Assembly (NCBI GenBank): GCA_019242065.1
Contig: JAFAWJ010000394.1
Location: 1 to 10,620, forward strand
DNA length: 10,620 bases
Direction: 5' to 3'
DNA from: Chloroflexota bacterium
GTDB taxonomy: Bacteria > Chloroflexota > UBA6077 > CF-72
Below, in pieces: positions 1-6,159 of this stretch (positions are counted from its first letter, which is position 1; each line of letters begins with the position of its first letter). Below the pieces are notes generated by a model. That model ran no database searches and was not told where the DNA came from. It worked only from the letters and a program-made list of their open reading frames with translations. A program made the translations under genes and the position numbers.

Positions 1-39
1 GCCAATGATGATGACGTCATACTGATGATTCGCTTGCAC
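1..39 (-). CDS. FAD/NAD-binding oxidoreductase, N-terminal 13 codons only
   Basis: A GTG start at 39 opens a frame reading MQANHQYDVIIIG to the window edge. The YDVIIIG string is the first beta strand and opening glycine of a Rossmann dinucleotide-binding fold, typical of the N-termini of FAD-dependent oxidoreductases such as GMC-family enzymes, thioredoxin-reductase-like and other flavoproteins. The start is supported by a strong Shine-Dalgarno (AAAGGAG, positions 51-45), 5 bases upstream. It is the next gene of the minus-strand operon after the broken SDR gene. A GMC-type sugar or alcohol oxidoreductase would suit the carbohydrate context, but 13 residues cannot decide the family. Confidence 0.65.
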   Translation of the reverse strand, partial: MQANHQYDVIIIG

Positions 40-44
40 GACTA

Positions 45-51
45 CTCCTTT
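45..51 (-). promoter_or_regulatory. Shine-Dalgarno of the flavoprotein gene at the left edge
   Basis: The minus strand reads AAAGGAG, 5 bases before the GTG at 39. It fixes the start of a gene too short in this window to be seen as an ORF. It also overlaps the end of a 19-codon bridging frame (101-42). Confidence 0.75.
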
Positions 52-100
52 GGGCAAGAGCCGCCCAACGGCTTGTGCCAGGACGGCTGCCTCGCAGGCA

Positions 101-586
101 TCACAGACCCTTGTTCCAGCGAGTCATGCCGCCGTCCATGTAGTAGGTACTGCCGGTGACGTAGCCGGCAGCGTAGGATGCTCGCCACCTCCTCCGGGGT
201 GGCGAGGCGACCCAACGGGATCAACGCCTTGAGCTCGTCGAGCAGTTGCGAGCTGTCCAGGGTGCGCGTGTTGATCGGCGTCGCCACTGCACCTGGCGCA
301 ATGTTGTTGATGGTGATCGCGTGTAAACATGCGCAGGCCACCTTTCGAGAGGCAGTAGGTGGTGCAGTTCAGGAAAGCCACGTCTTCGTGAATGGACGAG
401 ATGTTGATCAGCCGGCCGCCATTGCCTTGCTTGATCATCTGACGGGCGGCGGCCTGGACCGCGAAATACGTGTCCAGCCGACCGAGCGCCTGGACCGCGT
501 TATCCACGAGGGTCTGCATTTCCGCGGGCGCGGCCGATACCGCTCGAACTGCCGGTCACCAGGGCCGTTTTGCCGTCGAGTTGCAT
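101..586 (-). pseudogene. Short-chain dehydrogenase/reductase (glucose 1-dehydrogenase-like), decayed
   Basis: The gene starts at ATG 586, which overlaps the GH15 stop as TGATG and has GGAG at 597-594. It reads MQLDGKTALVTGSSSGIGRA, the cofactor-binding TGxxxGIG motif, to about 527. The frame then changes. From 519 the second piece carries a conserved SDR core: GRLD, then YFAVQAAARQMIKQG, INISS with the catalytic Ser, and YCLSK as the YxxxK pair. At about 335 the frame changes again to ITINNIAPGAVATPI and LATPEEVAS. At about 177 it changes once more to YAAGYVTGSTYYMDGG, ending at TGA 103-101. The remains total about 162 codons against about 250 for the family. Missing are the segment after the first helix (about 55-60 codons), the NNAG region between GRLD and YFAVQ (in frame, about 35 codons) and about 10 codons after MFTR. 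With three frame changes and no NNAG motif it cannot make an active enzyme. Sequencing error cannot easily account for the large gaps. Confidence 0.85.
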
Positions 587-2517
587 CAATTAACTCCGTT
601 CTGCGATAAGCGCGACGCTCTCTCCAGTTGCATAGCCGCGTTGATCAGCGCCAGGTGGCTGAACCCCTGGGGAAAGTTGCCGAGGAGCGCCCGCGCGTCG
701 GGATCGATCTCCTCCGAGAGCAGTCCCACATCGTTGGCGTAGCCCAGCAGTTGCTCGAACAGTGCGCGTGCCTCGTCAACACGGCCAACGCGGGCCAGCG
801 CGTTGACGAGCCAGAACGTACACATGGTGAACGTCCCCTCGCCGCCGGCAAGGCCGTCGTGCGTGCGATAGCGGTAGACGAGCCCCTGGCGCGTGAGCTG
901 CTGGCGGATCGTTTCGATCGTGGAGCTGACGCGTGCATCGCTCGCCGGCAAGAAGCCAACGATCGGGATGACCAATGCGCAGGCGTCCAGGGCGTCGCTG
1001 CCGACGGCCTGCGTGAAAGCACCCAGTTTCTCGTCGTAGCCCTGGTCAAGGATCGAGCCGCGGATGCGCTCACGTGTGTGCTGCCAGTCGGCCACGGGGG
1101 CAGGCAGGTTGTGCTCCTCCGCCAGCCGCAGGCCCCGATCGAGCGCCGCCCAGCACATCAGCCGGCCGTACAGGAAGTGCTGGAGCCCGCCGCGAACCTC
1201 CCAGATGCCATTGCCCGGCTCAGTCCAGCGCTGCGCAGCCTGCTCGACCAGTCTGCGCAGCACCGTCCAGGCCTCAGCCGAAGGTCGTCTCTCCCGGTAC
1301 GTTCCGGAGTCCGTGGTGCCGCGACCATAGTGGACATAGGCCGCCAGCAGCACTTCGCCGTAGACGTCGAGCTGGGTCTGGTCGACCGCCCCGTTCCCGA
1401 CCCGTACCGGCCGCGAGGACCGGTAGCCCTCCAGATCGATGGTGGTCTCGCGCAGGTCGCGTTCGCCCCTGACGCCGTACATGATCTGCGGCTGTTGCGT
1501 CGGCTCCGAGCCAAGGGCGTGCTCGAGCCAGCGCATGAAATCCGCCGCCGCCGCGTCATGCCCGATCGACATGAGCGCGTCGAGGATGTCGGCGCTGTCG
1601 CGCAGCCAGGTGTAGCGGTAGTCCCAGTTGCGTTCGCCACCAATTGCCTCGGGCAGAGACGTGGTCGGCGCCGCGACGACCGCACCGGTCGGTTCATACG
1701 TCAACAGCTTGAGCGTGAGCGCGCTGCGCAGGACCGCTTCCTGGTACCGTCCCGTATAGGTGCACTGCTCCGCCCAGCGCTGCCAGTAGTCGAGAGTGGT
1801 CTGCAGTTGCGCGGTCCAGTGCGACGGGTCTTCACGGGTGGCGGCCGTGCGGCCCTCGGTCAGCACAACCCAGTGCTGCTCGCCCGCGTGCACCTGGAGC
1901 ATTCCAGTCGCGGTGCCCGCCTGCACGCGCAGCTGAGTGCTGGGGCAGTGGAGGGTGAGCGAGCTGCCGCGGGTGCGGGCCGTGACGACGCTGTCTGATT
2001 CGAGCGACACGTCGGTGCGGCTGGCGGCATAGCCGAACGTCGGCTTGAACGCCACCTCGAGTTCGACGGTGCCACTCAAACCCTCGATGCAGCGCAGGAC
2101 GCGGTGGGTGCTGACGATGTCGTTGTCCGCGAAGTCGGACCGACGCAGCCGCACCGCCATGCAGTCGGTCATCTTCACAGAGCCACCGCCGGTTGTGTAG
2201 GTGGTCTCCAACACATTCGTTGGACCGCGATAGTGGCGCTGCATCGAAGCGTTGCCGACCGGTGCCACCTGCAGATAGCCACCCTTCGGAGCGTCGAGCA
2301 GTCGGCAAAAGACGGCTGGTGCGTCGAACCGTCGCGGGCAGTACCAGTCGATCGAACCGTCGCGCGCGACCAGCGCCGCGGTCTGGCAGTCGCCGATGAG
2401 CGCGTAGGCGCTGATCGGCAGATAGTCACTCGGACCGCGCGGTGCGATGTCCTGGGGGTCGGTCATGGACGTCGTCGCAGCGGCAGTTGACACGTGCGCC
2501 GACTGGACAGCCGGCAT
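586..2517 (-). CDS. Glycoside hydrolase family 15 protein (glucoamylase/trehalase type)
   Basis: This predicted 643-residue enzyme hydrolyses alpha-glucosidic bonds and releases glucose; bacterial relatives with this layout include alpha,alpha-trehalases. Residues 30-70 form the trehalase-type N-terminal domain, with SDYLPISAYALIGD and RDGSIDWYCPRRFD. A beta-rich linker domain follows, then the (alpha/alpha)6 barrel. The barrel shows GGERNWDYRYTWLRDS (about 293-308), DVYGEV (384-389), GIWEVRG with the expected general acid Glu at about 440, LLSEEIDP with the expected base at about 602-603, and GNFPQGFSHLALINA near the end. Length is normal and no signal peptide is visible, so it is probably cytoplasmic. 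ATG 2517 is preferred because it overlaps the upstream stop (TGATG) and has GGGAG 8 bases upstream. The longer frame to 2568 would run into the oxidoreductase gene, and ATG 2466 has no ribosome binding site. Substrate (trehalose, maltodextrin or another glucan) cannot be told from the motifs. Confidence 0.93.
   Translation of the reverse strand: MPAVQSAHVSTAAATTSMTDPQDIAPRGPSDYLPISAYALIGDCQTAALVARDGSIDWYCPRRFDAPAVFCRLLDAPKGGYLQVAPVGNASMQRHYRGPTNVLETTYTTGGGSVKMTDCMAVRLRRSDFADNDIVSTHRVLRCIEGLSGTVELEVAFKPTFGYAASRTDVSLESDSVVTARTRGSSLTLHCPSTQLRVQAGTATGMLQVHAGEQHWVVLTEGRTAATREDPSHWTAQLQTTLDYWQRWAEQCTYTGRYQEAVLRSALTLKLLTYEPTGAVVAAPTTSLPEAIGGERNWDYRYTWLRDSADILDALMSIGHDAAAADFMRWLEHALGSEPTQQPQIMYGVRGERDLRETTIDLEGYRSSRPVRVGNGAVDQTQLDVYGEVLLAAYVHYGRGTTDSGTYRERRPSAEAWTVLRRLVEQAAQRWTEPGNGIWEVRGGLQHFLYGRLMCWAALDRGLRLAEEHNLPAPVADWQHTRERIRGSILDQGYDEKLGAFTQAVGSDALDACALVIPIVGFLPASDARVSSTIETIRQQLTRQGLVYRYRTHDGLAGGEGTFTMCTFWLVNALARVGRVDEARALFEQLLGYANDVGLLSEEIDPDARALLGNFPQGFSHLALINAAMQLERASRLSQNGVN
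594..597 (-). promoter_or_regulatory. Shine-Dalgarno of the SDR gene inside the GH15 3' end
   Basis: GGAG lies 7 bases before ATG 586, within the last codons of the GH15 gene. Stop and start share one base (TGATG). The translation signal of the SDR has survived although its reading frame has not. Confidence 0.6.
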
Positions 2518-3722
2518 CACAGCGTCTCCCACCCATGCAGATGCGCAACCGATTGCCGGTACTCCCACTCGATCGCCTCGCGCAGGGCGTGCGCCAGACG
2601 TCCGCCGACGGCGTGGCCCGCCACGTCGGCCACGCCGCCGTGGCGGCCGACGGCTACCACAAAGCCCTTGCTGTGGAACACGAACGGTTCGAGTGGACGC
2701 TGCTCGAGGTCCGCCTGGAGGTTGCGAGCCACGTTGTCGCCTTCGTCGATCGCCGTCTGAGCCAGTGGCGCGAGCGGATGGCTCGTGGCAGGGTCAAGCA
2801 CGAAAGCGAGATCGCCGCCGACGTAGATCTCCGGGTGGTCCTCGACGCGCAGGTAAGGATCGACCTTCACGCGACCGTCGCGCATGATCGGCAGGCCTGA
2901 GGCGAACACGACATCGGGCGCCTTCATGCCGCCCGCCCACACGAGGACTCCTCCGCGCACGAGCTCGCCGTCCTCGAGCTTGAACCCGTCCGCGGTCGCC
3001 GCCGCGATCGGCGAGTTGGTGCGCACCTGCGCGCCGAGCTGGTCGAGGGTTTGCGTTGCTTTGGCCACGAGATCAGGCGAGGACCCGGCGAGAATGCTCG
3101 GGCCGCGCTGGACGATGACGACCCGCGCCAGCTCGGGCGAGAGTCCACGCTTGCGCGCCAGCTCCGGCAGCTGCTCGGCGATGTCGCCGGCGACCTCGAC
3201 ACCCGTCGCACCGCCGCCACCGACGACGACCGTCAGCAAGCGGCGGACCTGTTCCGGATCGTGTTCCTTCGCCGCGGAATCGACACTGGTGTTGACGGCA
3301 TCCCAGACCCGCGTCGCGGCATCATCCGAGTACAGGTTCAGCGTGTGTTGCGGAACCCCGGGCACGCCGTAGCTGTTGGATTGGCTCCCCAGGCCGAGCA
3401 CCAGACGGGTGTACGGCAACGGGCCTGCTTGCGTGATGAGGCGCCGCCCAGCCAGATCGAAACCGACGAGCGTCGACTGGAGGAACGTCACCTGCTGGCC
3501 GACGAGCCTGGCCAGAGGCTGGCGCACGTCGGTCACCGGTCGGTCGCCGGCGGCGACGTCCGGTAACTCTGGAATGATCTCGTGGTAGTCGTGCTGATCG
3601 ACCAGCGTGGCCGAGACCTGAGCGCGGTCCTTCAACCAGGCGCTCGAGCGTACGGCGACTTGCAGGCCGGCGTACCCGCCACCCGCGATCAAGATCTTTT
3701 CTGTCGTGTCGGATTGACTCAT
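2517..3722 (-). CDS. NAD(P)/FAD-dependent oxidoreductase, NDH-2 like
   Basis: This 401-residue two-dinucleotide-binding-domain flavoprotein resembles type II NADH:quinone oxidoreductases, which pass electrons from NADH to membrane quinone without pumping protons. Visible motifs are IAGGGYAG (12-19) for FAD, VVVGGGGATGVEVAGD (165-180) for NAD(P)H, EIYVGGD (298-304), the second FAD contact, and PLAPLAQTAIDEG (316-328). In bona fide NDH-2 the last motif is AQxAxQ and contributes Gln residues to the quinone site; here the second Gln position is Asp326. The C-terminus ends in an amphipathic stretch (about 375-398) that could be a membrane-surface helix. ATG 3722 has GGAGG 7 bases upstream. The gene is first of the surviving operon and its stop overlaps the GH15 start. 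Family assignment is firm; quinone as acceptor is inference and weakened by the Asp. Confidence 0.88.
   Translation of the reverse strand: MSQSDTTEKILIAGGGYAGLQVAVRSSAWLKDRAQVSATLVDQHDYHEIIPELPDVAAGDRPVTDVRQPLARLVGQQVTFLQSTLVGFDLAGRRLITQAGPLPYTRLVLGLGSQSNSYGVPGVPQHTLNLYSDDAATRVWDAVNTSVDSAAKEHDPEQVRRLLTVVVGGGGATGVEVAGDIAEQLPELARKRGLSPELARVVIVQRGPSILAGSSPDLVAKATQTLDQLGAQVRTNSPIAAATADGFKLEDGELVRGGVLVWAGGMKAPDVVFASGLPIMRDGRVKVDPYLRVEDHPEIYVGGDLAFVLDPATSHPLAPLAQTAIDEGDNVARNLQADLEQRPLEPFVFHSKGFVVAVGRHGGVADVAGHAVGGRLAHALREAIEWEYRQSVAHLHGWETL
2526..2530 (-). promoter_or_regulatory. Shine-Dalgarno deciding the GH15 start
   Basis: GGGAG sits 8 bases before ATG 2517, inside the oxidoreductase coding end. 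Together with the TGATG overlap it picks ATG 2517 over the in-frame candidates at 2568 and 2466. Confidence 0.65.
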
Positions 3723-3729
3723 GACTGAA

Positions 3730-3734
3730 CCTCC
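3730..3734 (-). promoter_or_regulatory. Shine-Dalgarno of the NDH-2 like gene
   Basis: GGAGG lies 7 bases before ATG 3722. Only about 36 bases separate this start from the ancestral stop of the decayed molybdoenzyme gene upstream, so any private promoter for the operon probably lies within the pseudogene. I could not identify one. Confidence 0.8.
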
Positions 3735-3758
3735 AGTGGACAGCGGGTGACGATCGAG

Positions 3759-4619
3759 TTAGATCGGCGCGCGATAGCCGTACTATTCGTTGTCCTCATT
3801 GAACCCGCCTTCTCCCGATCCAAGCTGTTTGAAAGACTCGGCGAACTCGACGTCTTGCACCCATTCAACCTGCTTGAATCCGAGCTCGAGCTCATTGCGC
3901 AGGCCAAGCGGAGCGCCGTGCAACTCGCTGAGGCGCTGGCCGTTCATCGCGTAGGCCAGAATGCAGATTTCGTGGTGCATATGCTCGATCTTGTACGTGT
4001 CGTCACAGACCAACAATAGAAGACGGCGTACCGCACTTCGGGCCTGGGACGCACGATCTCCGAGACCTGGACGACACCCCACCCGGCAATGGCCGACCAG
4101 CCTTGAATGCAAGAGTGCTGCGTCATCTGTTCGGACTTCCGCAGCAACGGCAATTCGGCTAGGGAACGCTCGAGAGCACGGACGAAAACGAACCCGGGTA
4201 CAGTTTCCATCAAGATACAGACGTGAATGGTCGGCCAGGATCTGCAGGCCCGAACGAATCATGAACAGCATGAAGAGCAGGTTCAGGTAGTGCTCAGAGC
4301 GTAGCCACCACGGAAAGCCGCTCTCGACCGGGCGCGAGAAGCTCCCCGTCCCCGGATAGGTCTGCATGAATGCTTGCACCACTGGAAGAGTCCGCAGTTG
4401 TCGGGCCACCGCCACCGCGCAGAGTCCCGCAACGTAGCCCAGAGGTATCACGACCGTCATGATCTGGGCGGTTGTCACCGACTTCCTGCCAAGGCGCACT
4501 TGCGGCAAGATCGCCATTTCGGGCGGAATTCCGCCGGCGAACTCCTGGGTATCGACAACGTCGATCCCGTTGGTGAGTTGCTCCGCAGGGGCGGATATGA
4601 GCGAAGCTCTGTATCGTTC
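3759..4619 (-). pseudogene. Cytochrome b561 / molybdopterin oxidoreductase fusion, decayed
   Basis: The intact family is a membrane cytochrome b domain fused to a sulfite-oxidase-type molybdopterin domain. Piece one (about 4588-4206) reads EQLTNGIDVVDTQEFAGGIP, then membrane segment QIMTVVIPLGYVAGLCAVAV, then FPWWLRSEHYLNLLFMLFMI with a likely haem-ligand His, up to ADHSRLYLDGNC. Roughly 300 residues expected next, covering the remaining membrane helices and the start of the Mo domain, are missing. Piece two is in another frame (about 4140-4010): SEQMTQHSCIQGWSAIAGW, containing the expected Mo-ligand Cys, and VRPRPEVRYAVFYCWS. Piece three returns to the first frame (about 4005-3783): KIEHMHHEICILAYAMNGQ, HGAPLGLRNELELGFK and GGFNEDNE. 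A TAG at 3785-3783 interrupts it, after which YGYRAPI runs to an ancestral TAA at 3761-3759. No start codon remains in frame upstream of the first piece. The gene once lay directly upstream of the NDH-2 like gene on the same strand. Confidence 0.85.
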
Positions 4620-4753
4620 TCACTCTGCTTCGGTGCCGGCGCATCACGCATAGTCATTCCTGCCACACCGAGAATGTCCGCTCCAGCGGCAAGCCCGCGG
4701 CTGCGGACTAGCGTTGGTCCTGAGGATCCGATGTCGAGCCGCCTGTTAGAGCG

Positions 4754-5130
4754 TCACGTTCGCGGAATGATGGAGAGCAACACGTGTGATGGATGCTCCG
4801 CATCGTGGTAATAGCGATCCTCGCCGACCTTGTGGCCGTAATAGTAAGCGAACAATCCGTCCGCGACCATCGAATCGCCGTTGGCAATTTCCACCCTGAT
4901 CCGGTTGCCGCGACGGAAGAGATACGACGTTGGCCACACCTCGACGTCATAGCGGACAATCGCGCCCGGCACGATGGCTTGCGGGTCGCGGAACATGCGC
5001 GGTGACATGCTCCATGAGGAATTCCCGCGGCTGCGGCACGTGCTCCTGTTCGGAGATCTTCACGAAAGACTCCGTGTCGGTCTGGTCCGACGCCTCATAC
5101 AGCACCGCCGTGCACGTCCAGGCCGTCCTG
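4754..5130 (-). pseudogene. CocE/NonD family hydrolase, C-terminal remnant
   Basis: The intact family (X-Pro dipeptidyl-peptidase S15 / CocE esterase) has an alpha/beta-hydrolase domain followed by a jelly-roll C-terminal domain. Only parts of that C-terminal domain remain. One piece (about 5130-5065) reads LYEASDQTDTESFVKISEQ. A second, in another frame (about 4965-4754), reads VPGAIVRYDVEVWPTSYLF, RRGNRIRVEIANGD and YYYGHKVGEDRYYHDAEHPS, then VLLSIIP to the TAG stop. The stretch between them lacks the ASHR..LDP..S.P..PFH segment normally present. The catalytic Ser/Asp/His part, several hundred residues, is absent. The aldo/keto reductase remnant begins, on the other strand, where the missing part should be. 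Confidence 0.8.
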
Positions 5131-5162
5131 CTCGGAAAAGACGCTTGGCTCACCTTCGGACT

Positions 5163-5712
5163 GTGACCAACACCAGCGCAACATCGTTCGACGCGACGCA
5201 TCTCTTTGGAGGTGCGCTTCGCGTGCCGCCTCTTGGATACGGAGCCATGCAGCTCTCAGGCCCCGGCGTGCTGGGCCTGCCCGACGACGTGCGCGGCGCA
5301 ATCTACCTGCTCCAGCGCACCGTGGAACTTGGTGTGCGGTTCTTCGATACCCCCAACGCGTGCGTGGCCCGCACGGTCAACCAGCTCATCGGTCGAGCCC
5401 TGAGCCCGTTCGGGGATGACGTGATCATCGGAAACAAGGTCGGCGCGGCGCGTGGACCGCAGGAACAGTGGCTGAGCGACAGCCGACCCGCGACAATCCG
5501 CACACGGGTCGAAGAGGCGTTATTAGATCTACGCTCCGATGTCAGTCGGTGGACCTATCTGCGGCTGTGGGGCGACAGCGGAGGCCGGGCCAACACGGTA
5601 ACGTCACACGTGCCGCTCGAGCAATCGGTGTATCCGCTGTGACATCGGACGTGCTCGCCCGTGCACAGCGGGTCACGCCCATTGCCGCGGTGCAGAACCA
5701 GTACAACCCGCT
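5163..5712 (+). pseudogene. Aldo/keto reductase, decayed and truncated
   Basis: The gene starts at GTG 5163 (VTNTSATSFDATHLFGG). It shows the family's opening strand, VPPLGYGAMQLSGPGVLG, then ELGVRFFDT with the catalytic-triad Asp, QLIGRALSPFGDDVIIG and the active-site Lys in GNKVGAARGPQ, then ATIRTRVEEALLDLRSD. The catalytic Tyr that should follow FFDT (DxYG) is gone, replaced by PNACVAR. After about 5600 the frame changes. A second piece at 5620-5712 reads IGVSAVTSDVLARAQRVTP and IAAVQNQYNPL. The final third of the barrel (about 100 residues) is not found. Family length is about 280-330 residues. This is the only recognisable gene on the plus strand. The predecessor was an NAD(P)H-dependent carbonyl reductase. 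Confidence 0.85.
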
Positions 5713-6159
5713 TGGCGCCGGCTACGGACGGCTTCGGCGCAGAGCCAACCGCGATCGAGTGCGGCCTCAGGCTGGGCCAGGTAGAGTCCCGCAGCCGTGG
5801 CTGTCGTGCGGATGTCGGCTGCTGGTGGCCGAGCAGCTGGCCGGCCGCACACGACAACCTGCTCGCGAGTCACTCGTTGATCATTGTACGCATACTACAC
5901 AGCACCGGGCGCAGCTAATCGCTCCGCGCACCACTGCAACATCCGGAACGCTCCGGTTTACTGCTGGCACACGTTCAAAAGACGTTCGTATACTACGCGG
6001 CGGTTGAAGCGCGAGCTCGCGAACTCGGTTGGTGTATTCCAGGCGCCGGCAATTGCGCATCGTCTTGTATTGCGTGCATTATCGCTTCAACGGCGCACGG
6101 CTGACGTATGCGGATCAGCCAGCGAGAGATGAAGCGTGTCAATGGTTACGCTAAGGGCG
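5713..6159. other. About 450 bases with no recognised gene
   Basis: No reading frame in either direction gives a protein I recognise. It probably holds the eroded end of the aldo/keto reductase and possibly another dead gene. A 12-base perfect palindrome lies at 6010-6021 and a 9-base inverted pair at 6003-6011 and 6083-6091. An imperfect direct repeat (14 of 18 matches, core ATACTAC) lies around 5886-5903 and 5983-6000. No convincing terminator follows the stop of the binding-protein gene at 6160. Confidence 0.5.

Noticed and set aside
628..1998. Plus-strand ORF of 456 codons
   Set aside because: It lies antisense within the GH15 gene, whose minus-strand frame carries all family motifs. Long antisense frames are expected in GC-rich DNA.
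2517..2568. GH15 start at 2568
   Set aside because: The added residues overlap the NDH-2 like coding region and lack a ribosome binding site; ATG 2517 has both a Shine-Dalgarno and a TGATG overlap.
3051..3566. Plus-strand ORF of 171 codons
   Set aside because: Antisense shadow of the NDH-2 like gene.
4694..5036. 13-base direct repeat CCCGCGGCTGCGG at 4694-4706 and 5024-5036
   Set aside because: A repeat of this length is expected about once by chance in 10 kb of GC-rich DNA; no element ends or target duplications were seen.
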